Shown here: positions 13,133-25,577 of the stretch, one piece after another
Numbering within the stretch: position 1 is the first letter of the stretch
Layout of the letters: every line of letters begins with the position of its first letter
NCBI GenBank assembly: GCA_008933995.1
Contig: WARS01001600.1
Location: 1,240,001-1,304,000 of the forward strand
Length of the DNA stretch: 64,000 nucleotides
Direction of reading: 5' to 3'
Source of the DNA: Datnioides undecimradiatus
Lineage: Eukaryota; Chordata; Actinopteri; Lobotiformes; Datnioididae
Position numbers and translations under genes: made by a program
The notes under the pieces: generated by a model
What the model saw: only the letters and a program-made list of their open reading frames with translations
Told to the model about the DNA's origin: nothing
Database searches by the model: none

Positions 13133-14353
13133 TACAGAGGGAGAGGCTGCAGTGGAAGGAGCAGTGTGCGTCTCAATCGAAGACACTTAGAGAAAGCCCA
13201 TTGATTGTGGTCACGGCTGGCTGGGCCCTCCTATTTGGTTAGTCATCTATTTCTCCTGTATGCTGAGTTCAAGCCTTTCTCCTCCTCCCCCTCCTCTTTT
13301 ATCTCTCCATCAGAGATGACGGGACCAACTAGACCTGCAACTTTCTATGGAGAGGAGGACAAACTTATAATTACTGCCTCCAACTTTCTGCGGAAAGTTA
13401 ACAAAGCGGCCGGCGTGAGAACAGTCGCCGTGACGTGTGGGGAGGTCAAACATCTGCATCTGTTTAACGAGCACATGTCACATGACCACATATGAAGGAA
13501 GACTATAAATGGCAGTCGGACACTTAATCACCTTTTAATCAACGTGAGTCTGCACATGTGACCACTCCTCACAGTGATGTCACGGCGCACCGACACACCC
13601 TGGAGTGCACGCCTACATCACCGCAGTTAAACAGGTGGAGTCAGCAAAAATGAGGTTTATAACTGGTGTTCAGCTGCTGCTCAAACGTCCAATGAGAGTC
13701 CAGGAGAGCACGGACCAAAGATATATTGATAATATTGGTGCAACGCTGTAGTCATTAGCTGGTTCATGACTTTATAAAACTTTATTTTTAGTATTTTCAG
13801 ACACCATTTAATCCCCTTTTTATCTTAGTGATGTAAAGATATTCCCCCAAAACAACCTGAAAACGGGCTCTGAAGTGAATAATTTCAGATCTCAGGCTGA
13901 TTTTTTTTACCTGCCAGCCTGTGTCTCGCTACGCTGGGCATCTGTTACAGTGCGAGCACGAGCAAACACAAATTAGAACGGAGAGGGAAAATCAATTACG
14001 GGACTGGGAACGTTTGAAAACATCTCTGGATCCTGCAGGGCAGTAATCAGTGTTTTCCTGCCTCCACTCAGCAAAAGTTCATGAAGGCAGACTGGGATCA
14101 AAGCACCGGGGTCAGCTGTGTCCCATCATGAAATCATCCAATTAACACCAATACGACCCTGTGATCAGGAAGGAAGGAGGAACGGACAGGAAGAGGGGTG
14201 AAGACAGATAAGGTCGGGAGGGAGAGGAGACATAAATGTTAACTGTGTAAATACAGCGATGAAAACCCGTCGGCGTGCACAGTTAAAGCAGGAGTGGGAG
14301 ACAATCGATAGAGAGAGAAGCTGCGAGATTAGAGAAGAGACTGGATCAGAGGA

Positions 14354-14378
14354 AGAGGAGGAGGAGGAGGAGGAGGAA
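14354..14378. repeat. (GGA)n run
   Basis: Purine GGA/GAG triplets. They give an artefactual poly-Glu frame on plus and poly-Ser/Leu frames on minus. Confidence 0.9.
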
Positions 14379-14772
14379 TTCAGCCAGGTCAACAAAGACG
14401 ACGGCACCGTGAGAGGAGAGGAGGGAAAAATGCATCAGCTGATAAGCACACGGCCAAAAACCCAGAGCGGCATCTTCGGGAACGAGACGCCAGAGAAGAA
14501 ACAGAAGTCTGTCTCGGTTTGTACTGCAAAAGAAAATTGAAGTGGCAGCCATTGAGCTCTATCAATTATAGATCCCATCATGACTCGACAAGGCTGAGTT
14601 ACCACTGCTGCTGGAACACACACACACAGTCTCCACACTGCTGCCCTCACCCACGCTAATAAGCCTTTTGATCCCAGCTGAACAGATACACGTCCATAAA
14701 CCCATGATACTGTATCATGTGGTTACAGAGGTACTTAGCCTTGTGAGCCACAGATAAATTGGGTGCTGAAGA

Positions 14773-14812
14773 TGTGTGTGTGTGTGTGTGTACGCGTGTG
14801 TGTGTGTGTGTG
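14773..14812. repeat. (TG)n with central TACGCG
   Basis: Interrupted dinucleotide array. Confidence 0.9.
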
Positions 14813-15291
14813 ACCTCTGCGCACAAACTTGTGAAACCTTTCCTTCCAACCCAAGTTACCGCGCAATTAAACGGGCGCCATGAACCCGGGGAAATAGGAT
14901 TAGAGAGCGCACACACACACCGTGGCCATCTGGAGGAAGCGGCTCGGCTACACCGATGCACTACACATTATATAATATCCATTCTTCCATTAGTCACACA
15001 CACACACACACACAGGAAGGCATAAGTCCATGTCTCAGAGGTCAGGTCGCACCTTTGTCTGTTTATTTCACAGCCTTTTACACATTTGTGTGGAATTCAT
15101 ATGTGTGTGTGTGTGTTGTCGTGAATGTAACCGTATTTACATTAATGGCGCTGCTTAAAACTGTGCCTGCCACAGTGCATTAGCACGGCTTGTGGCGTGT
15201 TAACACCCGGAGCTGTGGCATTAAGTGTCGATGAGAGATGATACGGCTAATACGTGTTTATGTTCTGTCAGACAGCCTGCTCTGTGAAACA

Positions 15292-15295
<4 letters not shown>

Positions 15296-15328
<33 letters not shown>

Positions 15329-15360
15329 AGTGAGTGTGTGTGAGAGTGAGTGAGTGAGTA
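15296..15360. repeat. (GT)n grading into (GA/GT) repeat
   Basis: Pure GT to 15326, then mixed GAGAGTGAGTGT units. Confidence 0.9.
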
Positions 15361-15755
15361 AGAAGGGCATGAAAGTCCTCCGTCCAAACTATGTCAGCTA
15401 TTTAATTCGGTTCCTCTGAGAGCCAGGGCATCTGTCAAACAGAGACTTCAGCTGTCCTCTGCTTCTTAAGCTTTCCCAGAATCCCCGTCTGTGTGTGTCT
15501 TTGTACGCTGCTACATCTGCTCGCTGAGTAACACGCTAAAGTAATCTGATTTCTTTTTGTCAGTTGCAGCTTCTGTGTTCAGCATTTAGTAATCGCACTA
15601 CATCGCTGCTCCTGCGCTGAGACGCTTTAAGCTGATTCTGCTGTTTGCTTGACAGCACTGGCTCTAAACGCTGCCATTGTTGGTGCAGTCGTGACTTCTA
15701 GTGAGCCAGATGTGCTGTCCACTGGACACGTACGCACATGGTGGCTACAGGTGTA

Positions 15756-15759
<4 letters not shown>

Positions 15760-15790
<31 letters not shown>
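15760..15790. repeat. (CA)n microsatellite
   Basis: Pure run. Confidence 0.95.
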
Positions 15791-15792
<2 letters not shown>

Positions 15793-16072
15793 TCCACAGC
15801 AGCATATGTCAGTGCAGTTTACATAAAGTCTAAATCTTTTCATGCTCCCGGCATCAAGGCAACATGTGTGCAGTGTTAAGCCCTGCATGTGTTTGGACAT
15901 GTACGTCCAGCATCACCTTCCTACACGCTTAATTCACCCGCGATATTAGCGCGGCGTGTATACCTATGTTAATGGTGTTATGTCTAATAACGGTGATTTG
16001 TTATGATGGGGCTGTAAACTGTGGGAGGGCACAGAGAGGAGGGGGTGCTGGAAGCAGGGAAAATACACTTGT

Positions 16073-16074
<2 letters not shown>

Positions 16075-16107
<33 letters not shown>
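16075..16107. repeat. (GT)n microsatellite
   Basis: Pure run. Confidence 0.95.
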
Positions 16108-16108
<1 letters not shown>

Positions 16109-16284
16109 CCAGAGCGACAGGCGGATGACTCACCATCAGGAGACGACAGGGTCAGGACACATCTATCAGGGGATGATGACTTCATTACCTCCTGAAAGAT
16201 AGATGGAAACATCTCTCCGTCGCCTCCTCCACTCAGGGTGGAGTGTAAGCCCCTCGGAGGAGCAAACACAGAAGGAACATTTCA

Positions 16285-16700
16285 ATCATACTAATCGTGA
16301 TACTGCGTTTTTTTTGGCTTGACCTATGCCGGGGGGGGGGGGGGGCTCAGCGGGGCGTGCTTTGTTTGCCGCCGCCATCGATTTACTCTCATTGTTTCGA
16401 CAACCTCCCCACCCCTTTTAGCGGGGACAGGGAAAAACAAGAGCAATGGATTTGTAATAATAATTCAAAACAGCGCTATAGATTTCTGCTGTAAAGCCAA
16501 GCTCACCGGCAGAATTGAGACTTATTGATCTTATACCCATGGCGCTTCTCGTCGGCATCAACAATGGAAAAGAGCATCAGAATTTATTTTCGGGGGGTGA
16601 AACGCGCCATGCAGAGCTGCGCCATTATTCCCTCTTTTTATTTCTCACTTTAACTTTCTCCCCGCCCGCCTCCTCCACTCTTTGTTAGCATTTACTTCTT
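16285..16700. other. Conserved-looking non-coding block (candidate enhancer)
   Basis: Complex, non-repetitive sequence with homeobox-type ATTTGTAATAATAATTCAA, a SOX-like AACAATGG and TTTATTTTCGGGG, without a credible coding frame. Its texture is like vertebrate conserved non-coding elements. Conservation itself was not tested. Confidence 0.3.
16331..16345. repeat. G15 homopolymer
   Basis: Uninterrupted guanine run inside an otherwise complex, conserved-looking block. Confidence 0.9.
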
Positions 16701-18623
16701 CATCCATATCTTCGCCTGACACCAGAGAAAAAGCAGTACTAAAGCTGGTTCCAACTCGTGATGTTGAGGGGAATTAACGATAATGTGCTTGGAATATGGC
16801 AGAAAACCTGGAAACGCACCTGGAAATTCATTTATAAAACAGGCTCAAGATCAGTTTTAATCTCAGGTTTGATTATTTATTAATACATTTATTAAAACGT
16901 TCTCAGCAGAGACGTGGCTGGAGGAGTGACACCGTCTGTGCCCGAGCCTGTGGTGAACTTTGCCCGAGCTTTATTAACAATAAGGATCATTGACCCTGCA
17001 GACGCAGCTGCAACCTGGAAAGCATTTCAGGATGAAGGTGCTGCCGTCTCACGATGGCTGGCGCTCATTACGCCGCTGCCTCTGCTTCGTTTAGTCAGGA
17101 CAGAAATAGTTTGACAGTGAAGTCAGCCTGGACTCTGTGATCTGAGTACAGCTACCATGACTTTAGACTTTAGACTGGTCCTGCAGTTTACAGGCTGATC
17201 CTTCCCTCTAACTTCTGTGGAAAGCAGATCCACAGTCAGGTGACCTTCATCACAACGCTATTTGGTTGAGCCTGGGAAAAGATCACGGTCTAGGTTAAAA
17301 CAATCACGAATGTGACACAAGTTAAAGTGGGTGAAACAAGTGAACAGTGACTTTTTCACACGCTATGCCCCGAGAGTCAGTGTCCTGTGTTTGTTTGAGC
17401 CCTTCATCCATACTGCGGCATGCATACTAAGTGCTAAGTGCACTTCAGCGTTGACTGCACATCATTTTTGTCTGAAGTCGTCTTATTTGTCTGCAGATTG
17501 AAGGGTTGCGTCTCTGCAGCGTGGCACTGCTGTACTTATCTTGTCTTCTGTCTCCTTTTGTGTTGGTGCTGATGTATTCGTCCTCCTCACTCCACCCACG
17601 GTGATCCGAGTGAACTTTTGTCTCCGCGTCCTGTTGTGGTGGAAGCCATCTGTGGTGAGGCCGATCCCTGCCGAGGTGGGAGCTGTTCCGATGGGCCACG
17701 TTGGTGTGAATGTACCACAGAGCCTCGTGTGTCAGAGGCTCGTTGTGCTTGAAGTGTCATCCGACCGCATTTAAAGGCAAGAACGTTGAGTGCGTTTTAG
17801 AAAATAGCCACACAAAGGTCGCCATGAACCGATTTTACAAGATGGGACGATGTTGTTCCGACAGTTGATCTTCAGAGGAACTCGAGAATTAAGCAAAGAG
17901 CATAACTGAGACAGAGAGCTGTATCTCTGCTCCGGACATGGCTATTTGCTGCATTTGTGAAGTTTTCAGATTGTCAGTTGCGGCAACACCAACTCTGATG
18001 TCAAGCAGAAAAGCACCTCATTTGGACAATGGCACCTTAATTTCACCAAGAAAACACCAAAGCATTTAATTTGAAATATCTCATTTCCATGTAACGAACA
18101 GCTAATAATCCATTAAGCTTGTAATCCCGTCTCTTCCTTGCCACCTTTAGAGTCACACATGAGGCCAAAAAAAGGAAGAAGGGATGTGTGAAGAGTCTGA
18201 GGCTTCTCACTCCCTCCCTCTCTTTGGATCTCTCGCCCTGCTCGTAACTGTGTGGCTCTGCGAGAATGAAATCACAGCGGCTGTATTGGCTTTCTGCAAC
18301 ACTCCTCAGCTCTGAATGGGAAGGTCACCGACGGCGTGGACGAGAGAGATTCAATTTCAAATCTGTACAGCTCGCTGAGGAACACTCATCCTGTGTGTTT
18401 GTGTGTGTGCATGTGTGTGTGCATGCGTGTGTGCATGCGTGTGTGTGGTGGGGGGATGCTGACCTGAAGTACAATCTCGTCAAATCAAACTCTGACACCA
18501 CGCCTACGCTACATTTCTGCAATCATATTTCAGCTGGGCCACAAATAATGCCGGCGAAACTTTTGAAGCTCTGTTCTCGGCTGCAGAGATCAACTTCCCC
18601 GAAATGCATAAACACGTGATGCA

Positions 18624-18645
18624 TACACACACACACACACACGCA

Positions 18646-18680
<35 letters not shown>
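18624..18680. repeat. Compound (CA)n microsatellite
   Basis: CA array with GCACGCGC interruption. A TG/GCATG-rich stretch lies 220 bases upstream (18396-18447). Confidence 0.95.
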
Positions 18681-18682
<2 letters not shown>

Positions 18683-20229
18683 CCTTCCACAGGGCCCAGA
18701 GTGGCGCCGTCCGGGGCTGTGGTGGAACAGGTAGTGTCGCCCACGGGTTGTGTGCTCAACCCACCGGGGGCCAATAGGGAGGCTGTCCCCCTCGGCCAGG
18801 AACCTGCCCACAAAGACAGGAAGTGGAACCCTTCCACCTGATACCGCAGCACTGCAGGGCCCCAGGGGAGAAACATTTCAGCGTGACGCCCGTGATGGAT
18901 TTGCTGCTATTCCCATAGCGTGTTTACCTAGGCACACACAGACGGTGAGCAGCAGGCTGCTGCACAGACAATGGAGGCAAACCAGGCAGAGTGCAGCCAA
19001 GGCTGCACAGCAAATAAGGCCATGCTGCAGGGAAAAAGCTGTGAGTGAAACAGCGCTCCGGCTGAGGAGAGAGTGGGAGGCTGTGCAGTCATTACTCATT
19101 GTTGTGTGTTGTCAAATGAGATTAACCCTTTCATCTGTCGGAGCCAAGCAGCCATGGAGCAGTTCTCACTTCAGTGACAGCCCCGGCTCGCTCTCCTTTC
19201 TTCTCTCTTTTTCTTTGATGCAGTTCCAGTCCAGCAAACAAACTCACCGTGTCCTTTCATCAGGCAGCAGCCTACCATAAAAAATGACTGCCGCGGCCCG
19301 CGCAGCAGCAGGCCGGAGTTCACCCAGCACCGTGGGTCAGAGCACGACACAGGGCCTCTGTCACAGGTCACAACCGGCCTTCCTTCTGCCAGAAAGACCT
19401 GTCGCTCAGCAAAGTTGAGCCCTCTACCAGAAGACAGATTAAAAAGGAATTACTACAACAAAACAACAAAACATAACTGACTGCAAGTCGCCACAGGTGT
19501 CCACACACACTCTGAAAAAGGCTTAATATCTCTGTATTATCAGCAGGACAGAGCCGTATGGGGTCCACGCAAAACTGTAGCTCCATATTACAGCATGGCA
19601 GCCAGTGCAATTAAGACATGTGCTTTAGTAATTACGAGGCATCAGTCATGACAGTGCCACACTTCTAAAGTGCTGCTAAACCTACATTTGAGCTTACTGA
19701 GTTCACACCGGAGCCTAAATCCTGGATCAACACAGACAATACACTGTTGGACACTGTATAATAACAGTAGCGGATGTTTCAGTATGTCTAAAATAACAAT
19801 AAATAAAAAGATGCAATGGGAGACGGGGAGCGGGGGAGATGGGAGGACTGACGACAGACAACACAACACAAATATAGTCTCCCTCAGCCACCTGGGGGTG
19901 GAGGTGCGACAGCATTCACAGCACCTCTGCATCCTGCAGCTATGCTGTGCAGCTCCACAGACGCCATGAAAACAGAGACTGACTGACTGAAATAACGAAG
20001 CTGCAGGGATCTTTCTATGAATATCACGACACAACCGGTGTAAATAGATGAAGAAAGGCAGTTCACTGCTTTCCACCAACAATCACACAGCGCTGCACAT
20101 GCTGTAGATGCAAAAGTGCGCACAGTCTCTATTGAGGGAGAAGTGAATGTCTCCACCATTTGCCGCTGTTTAACAGTTCAAAGCTGTGCTCATGGTGCTT
20201 TTCACAAACGCTCTTTCATTAAATAGACC

Positions 20230-20640
20230 TGATATTTACATACGTGTGTGTGTGTTTTGGCTACTTCCTGTTTTATTTTGTAAAGTGTTTTGCCTCCTGT
20301 GTGTCTGTGTGTGTTTGCTGTTCCCTCCTGGGTCATTTCCACCTGTGTCTCGTCTTAGTTGATCCGTTTCACCTGTGCCTCGTTTGTCTTCCCTCCCCTG
20401 TGTCTATATGTTGTTTGTCACTCTCTTTGTCAGATGTCACGTCGTCTCTTGCGTCTGTGTTCTTCCAAATGCTTCTTCAGTTTTCGTGTGGTACTTGAGT
20501 TTTTCTTTTCTGAGCTGGATTTCGGACTTTGCTTCTGCCTACCTTTGTGTTTTTGTTATGAATTAACCCTTTGTCTGCATTTGGGTCCACCCCCCTGTTT
20601 CCCTGTTCCTTATGTTGCACCCGCGTAACAGACTCAAATG
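20230..20640 (+). mobile_element. Retroelement-like 3' tail, copy 1
   Basis: A T/C/G-rich, strongly strand-biased segment ends with CTGCATTTGGGTCCA (20575-20589) and, 40 bases later, CACCCGCGTAACAGA. This tail type is widespread in fish genomes as the end of retroelement-derived repeats. The long open frames over it are a by-product of its composition. No reverse transcriptase is present, so it is a truncated or non-autonomous copy. Confidence 0.45.
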
Positions 20641-21734
20641 TGATTCAACATGAAGTCTGGAGCTTCTGAAATGTAGCACCAATAACCATGCTGCTGTAAA
20701 CTCACTGTTAAGTATCTCAGCTGTGGCGTACGCACGTGTCTCACTTGTCCTGCTCCAAGCATTTAAAAATCACCCTGAAAACACAAAAAGTATTGTTTTC
20801 TGTAGAAACCGGAGGGAGAGGACTCTGAGACAGGTCGGTGGCAGACTGGCACCTCAAAATCACGGCAGACAAACCACAAGCTATTGCAACCTAACACGGC
20901 GAGACATCACTAGAGGCACGCCACAACATATTTTGTGCGATCTGACCTGTTCAGATCAGAGACAACACATCTGTCCCTCGCTCTCTCCAAACTCCTTCCT
21001 GCGATCCATCTGCAGCCTTCTACTTCATCACATTTTCCCCTCGTCTCTCCTCCTGTCGTCTCTCCTCTCAGCAGCATGTTGTACAGTCTGGGTCTCTCTC
21101 TGGGGGCTGCACGCCGCGTGTATGTGCCTGGGATGGCAGACAGGCCTGACCCATTTACCAAGCGCTTTCCTCCCCCTCCTCCCCCTCCTCCTCCTCCACT
21201 CCATCTCTCACTCCCCCTACATTTGTATGCATCCCTACCGCTCGGCTGTGTTTGGTATGTATGTCTGTTCCATTCGTCTGTCCGTCTCATTTTCTCCCTC
21301 TTTCTGTTTTTCCCTCTAGAATGATGGGTGAGGAGGGAGGGAGGGAGGACGCAGAGGGGAGGAGGGAGGACGCAGGGGGAGGAGGGGTCCTTATCCATTT
21401 GCATTGGAGAGGGTGTTTGAGACACACTCAGTGAGTCAGTGTGTGTGCAATAACTAAAGATAGAAGACGGAGACGGGCTGGTGGGGGTAACAGAGACACA
21501 AATATCAGCGAGGACAGGCAGGAGACGTCACAGTGGACATCAGGGTGTGTCACTCTGGTTGCCGTATGCCAGCACACACACATTTCCTTTTTAAAATGGC
21601 ATCCAGACCAAGGGGATGGAGTTCAGAGTCTGTGCAGAGGGAAGAAAAGTAAAATGCTCAAACTCTTTTATTGAGTGTGTGTTTATGTGTGTGGTGATGG
21701 ACGACCGACTGAACGAGCCCTTGATAGAGGAACG

Positions 21735-21870
21735 AGACAGTAATGACCAAACTCAATTAGCCCGGCAGAGTGCGCCTGTGTGGGGCGAAGCCGCTGGCCC
21801 GCCACTTACAGCACGGAGAGACTCATAAATCCAGATTATTTTAGCTAACGAGACCTCGCTCCATCCTAAT
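21735..21870. other. Conserved-looking non-coding block
   Basis: Contains CTCAATTAGC, CATAAATCCAGATTATTTTA (homeobox and OTX-like GATTA) and CTAATAAATCAC. No reading frame or repeat explains it. Confidence 0.3.
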
Positions 21871-22279
21871 AAATCACAAACAGGTAAGTGCACAAACGAG
21901 AAGCACGGAGCCCGAGCGTACGAGCAGCGCGCACGCTCACGCGGAGACACGTGCACGTGCAGTGGTCGGGTTGTTTGCTCAAGTGAAGGGCTTAATAAAG
22001 CCTCACATCTGAGAAAACAACCGGTGGCACAGTCTAGACACTGACAGACAGGACACACACACACTCTGCAGACCCCAATTAGCTGACCCTAAACTTAACA
22101 CACACACTCTCTGTTGGTCTCTCTCTCTCTCTCTCACACGTCTCTTCTGTCATCTAATGGACCAAAAATGGCTCCTTATGTGCTGAGAATATCACTTTTC
22201 CTGCTCTGCAGCTTTTGCATTTGGCTAATTTTCAAACTGGGTTCTTCTTATTTTAATTTCTAAAAGCTTTGCAGGAACA

Positions 22280-22420
22280 GTTTTGACGTTTAGGGGAAAG
22301 AAGTAATTCAGTTTGTCGCCAAGATTCAGGTGAGAAGATCAAGTCCATGTGTTGCATCTGCACCTACAGCTGCCGTTAGCGCAGTTAGCTTAGCTCATGA
22401 TAGAGGCTTGAAACTTGGAT
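22280..22420 (+). repeat. Teleost interspersed repeat, copy 2
   Basis: Diverged copy of the element at 2139, in forward orientation. It shows the TTTTGACGTTTAGGGGAAA head, then CGCCAAGATTCAGGTGAGAAGA and, further on, AGTTAGCTTAGCTCATGATAG. Confidence 0.45.
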
Positions 22421-22539
22421 ACGACCAAATCCACGTAACGACTGTTTGTCTGCCCAAAAAACTTGGTAAACTTGGTAAAGGCAGCTTTCCTCTTGCAGAT
22501 TTTTATATTTTTGCAGTTTTATATTTCAGACAATAAACT

Positions 22540-22640
22540 CAAACTTTCTTGCCGAGAGTTAGAGAAGATCGATACCGCTGTCATATGTCTGTAGAGCTAA
22601 AGACCAAAGAGAATACGTGAAACCCGTAGCTCCACCTGTG
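22540..22640 (+). repeat. Teleost interspersed repeat, copy 3
   Basis: A second partial copy directly follows copy 2 and contains CTTGCCGAGAGTTAGAGAAG, then ATCGATACCGCTGTCATATG, very close to the element's internal consensus as I know it. Two copies within 400 bases suggest tandem or nested insertion. Confidence 0.5.
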
Positions 22641-23503
22641 AACACAGTTCACCGATGTGATACTTTCTAATCCACACAAAATCTGAAGTGTAAATGTGAC
22701 AAAGCTGTGGTTTTCTCAGGATCATGCGCCGGCTGATGGATTAGCACTGGAGAGAACTGCAGTGACGTGTTTTCATCGGTGAGCGTTGAAGGATTTGGTT
22801 TCAATTGAACCAGACGAGCGGTTTTCAGGGTTTGTGCTGAGCTGAGCTAACATGTTCCTGAGCGCAGCTGCATATTTACCTTAGAGACACGAGGGTGTTA
22901 GAGTCCAAAACGTTAAAATAGTTATTTAAAAAGTGCTCAGGCAGGTTGCATCAGTTTAAGATCACAGGTTCCAGAGTAACATCACCATCGCTCGGGGCTC
23001 CCTGTGCTGCTGGGGCCTGGTGCTGTCCAACCGTCTGCACTGTGGATAATATCTGGGAGAGCAAGGTCCATAATATCCTATAATATGTCATTCTCACACA
23101 TACCCTGAGTGGCTCATTGCTTATGAATTACAGTGGACTGGAGCTGGGAGAACCCACCGTGGGAAGCTGGAGTCGGTTTAGCGGCGGCATTAGTCCGAAC
23201 CCGAGCTGCTCCCTCTGGTCAACACTTGGCTTCTCCTGCCCCGGGTCTGGTCGCCGTCGTTCCTCCTCTGAAAACCTCTTCACAACATGAAACCTGATCT
23301 CCGTCTTTAATTCCTCCGACCTGTGGCTGTAACTGTGGTTTTGGAGAGAGGAGAGTCCGGGGCTGATTCCCCAAGGTTACCGTCCAACCGTAACCGCAAC
23401 CTTGCCCTCTCCTCCATCTTTGCTTCTTCTCAGCATTGACCACAACGCTTCTCTCCTACTGTCAGAGCTGTCCGTCATCTGTCTTCCCATCATCTCTCCA
23501 AAC

Positions 23504-23504
<1 letters not shown>

Positions 23505-23551
<47 letters not shown>
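23505..23551. repeat. (AC)n microsatellite
   Basis: Pure run of about 23 units; the flanks contain further CA/GT runs to 23803. Confidence 0.95.
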
Positions 23552-23555
<4 letters not shown>

Positions 23556-23775
23556 GAGAGATACAGACACACACATACAGGGTTGCTATTGATGCTGTAC
23601 AGCCTGTGTGTGTGTGTGTGTTTGGAAATCTATATGCAGGGTTTGTAGCCAGACTGGGTCAAGTGGACATTGTTCTTGGCCAGACAAACACGCTGACGTA
23701 CACACACTGAGCCCAGCAAGCGCGCGTGCACACACGCGCACACACACACACCTTGATCTGTCTTTACCCTTCTCT

Positions 23776-23803
23776 TCACACACACACACACACACACACA
23801 CAC
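23776..23803. repeat. (CA)n microsatellite
   Basis: Pure run. Confidence 0.95.
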
Positions 23804-25129
23804 TGAGAGACACCGGTGTGTATACGCCGAAGCCAGAGGCAGCGTAGCAACATCAAAGATTGAGCGAGCTGCGGCGGGAGAAAATTGCTGCTCCACCTCG
23901 GCCTGGCGGAATGACATCAGAGGCGTGGGTGGCAGAGGGGTGTCAGGGCCTGGAGGGAAAGGCGTTGGTGGGAGAGGGCAGGACAGGACGGGGAGGGGGA
24001 GGATCTGGGTGGGCTGTGGACGGTGAGCTCCTGTCATTAACAACCCTGACGTCACGGCATAACGCAGGGAACGGCCCGGGAGGAGGGTTGGATGTGACCG
24101 GGGAAAGTTTGGGAATACATTTGCATCGACTTATGTATTTTTGCCTCAACTTTGGGATTGAGATGTGAGCTGAAGTCTGGGGTGAGTGACTCAGCAACTG
24201 ATTTTTAATGCACTGGTCCTGGAGCTCAAATGTTTTCATACTTCATACGATTCCAGAGTCACTCAGTCAAACAATAACACTGAGTGAATATATATGAGAC
24301 AATCTTCATTATGAGCTCCTTCAGTTCAGACCGTTCACAGCTTCCTGAATATCCTGGACATCTGCCCTGGTGGGGTAACTCAATGAAGACTCTCAGCCCA
24401 GCAGATGACATCTGTTATCTGCCTCCAGCATCACTTATGTGCCCAGCCCGTATACTGCACACGTAATGTAGCCATCTCACTCTCGTTACTGTAGTTTTGA
24501 GTCGATACTCTCCTGATCCTGACGACTCTGAAGGGAAGAAAGCAGCGCGAGGACGCTGAGGCACTTTGAAAATGAGCTGCGCAACTGATCTCCTGTCAGC
24601 GCTGTATTACGCTCCTAATGATGATGACACATGACTTGTCTAGTGGCGGTGGAGGGTTTTTACATTCATATGCATGTATTGACATTGTGCTGTGCCCCTG
24701 CAGCACTGCTGACAATGTGGATAACTAATGGTGGCAGATGAGACTGGGTAGGAAGGAGGTTTGTGGACCTAATGTGCCACCTAGTGGTAGATTTAAGTAA
24801 CATTCACACAAACACATAATACAGATGGACTTCCAGGAAACCCTTCTCCAGCACATAAGGCACAACTGGTGTAAACTGGTCTGCTCATAATGAACTTGTT
24901 TATTAAATTGTCTCAACAAGCAAAAAGAAGAAGTGGAATGTGATCAGTTATATTACTAATCAATACCAATACAGACGGACTGCGGCTGTAAATGAACGCT
25001 AACACCCATCACCTGTCGATATCAGTGCCACAGTCAGTTTAACTAAAGAACAGAATCAAGGAAGCAGAGTGGAAACAGTCCCACCACTAAAGCGTTATAG
25101 TGAGTAACGTGGGCCAAACTAGGCCAAGG

Positions 25130-25577
25130 TGTAATTTTCATTGAAAAGATTTATTATAGACAAAATATTTTCCAGGAATGATTCATCAATCATAGTAATT
25201 CCAGCTTCGAGATTCCCTTTTGTCGCATGGATCTGGGAATAGTGGAATTTTACAATTCCACGGTTTGTTGGAATGTAGGACTAAAGTGGCGGAGTGCCGG
25301 AGAGTTTCCCTTGAATCACGGATCTCTAACAGATATGCTCGTGAACATACAGCTGGTAGAAAAGTTAGAAACTGACAAATAGAAGATGTACAGTACTGTG
25401 TGTGTGCTCGGGAACGTCAGGAACTACATTTAAACACCTGTGGGCTTTGAGACACTACGAGCAGCGTGAAAGTGCACCGTCCTCAAAAGTGGAAAACAAC
25501 TAAAAACCAAGGGGAGGACAACCATCTGCCAAGCCCGCATCCTGACTCAGTCACCCTCCTCTCCATCTGTCCATCTG
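25130..25577 (-). other. pxylp1: PXYLP1 3' UTR (putative)
   Basis: The sequence following the stop has no coding signal. On the minus strand an AATAAA polyadenylation signal is present at 25155-25150, about 425 bases after the stop, so cleavage near 25130 is the simplest model. A second AATAAA at 24904-24899 could give a longer form. Confidence 0.45.

Larger units (their letters stand above)
13133..20229. other. Intergenic, no gene seen
   Basis: Many CA/GT arrays and one conserved-looking block (16285-16700). Open frames at 17445-17774 on both strands and 18750-19280 on plus were read and not recognised. Confidence 0.55.
20641..25129. other. Intergenic, no gene seen
   Basis: Holds CT-rich DNA at 20980-21320, a duplicated GGGAGGACGCAG motif at 21341-21376, interspersed repeat copies 2 and 3, and clustered CA arrays at 23505-23803. 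No exon matched a known family. Confidence 0.55.

Noticed and set aside
17445-17774. Opposed 84- and 77-codon frames
   Set aside because: Read in both directions; no known domain. Could be an old transposon piece, but nothing supports it.
18750-19280. 176-codon plus frame
   Set aside because: No family recognised; a frame on the opposite strand is also open; no start or splice support.
20723-21425. Long frames on both strands (198 and 171 codons)
   Set aside because: Pyrimidine-rich low-complexity DNA; products are poly-Ser/Leu/Pro on one strand and Gly/Arg on the other.
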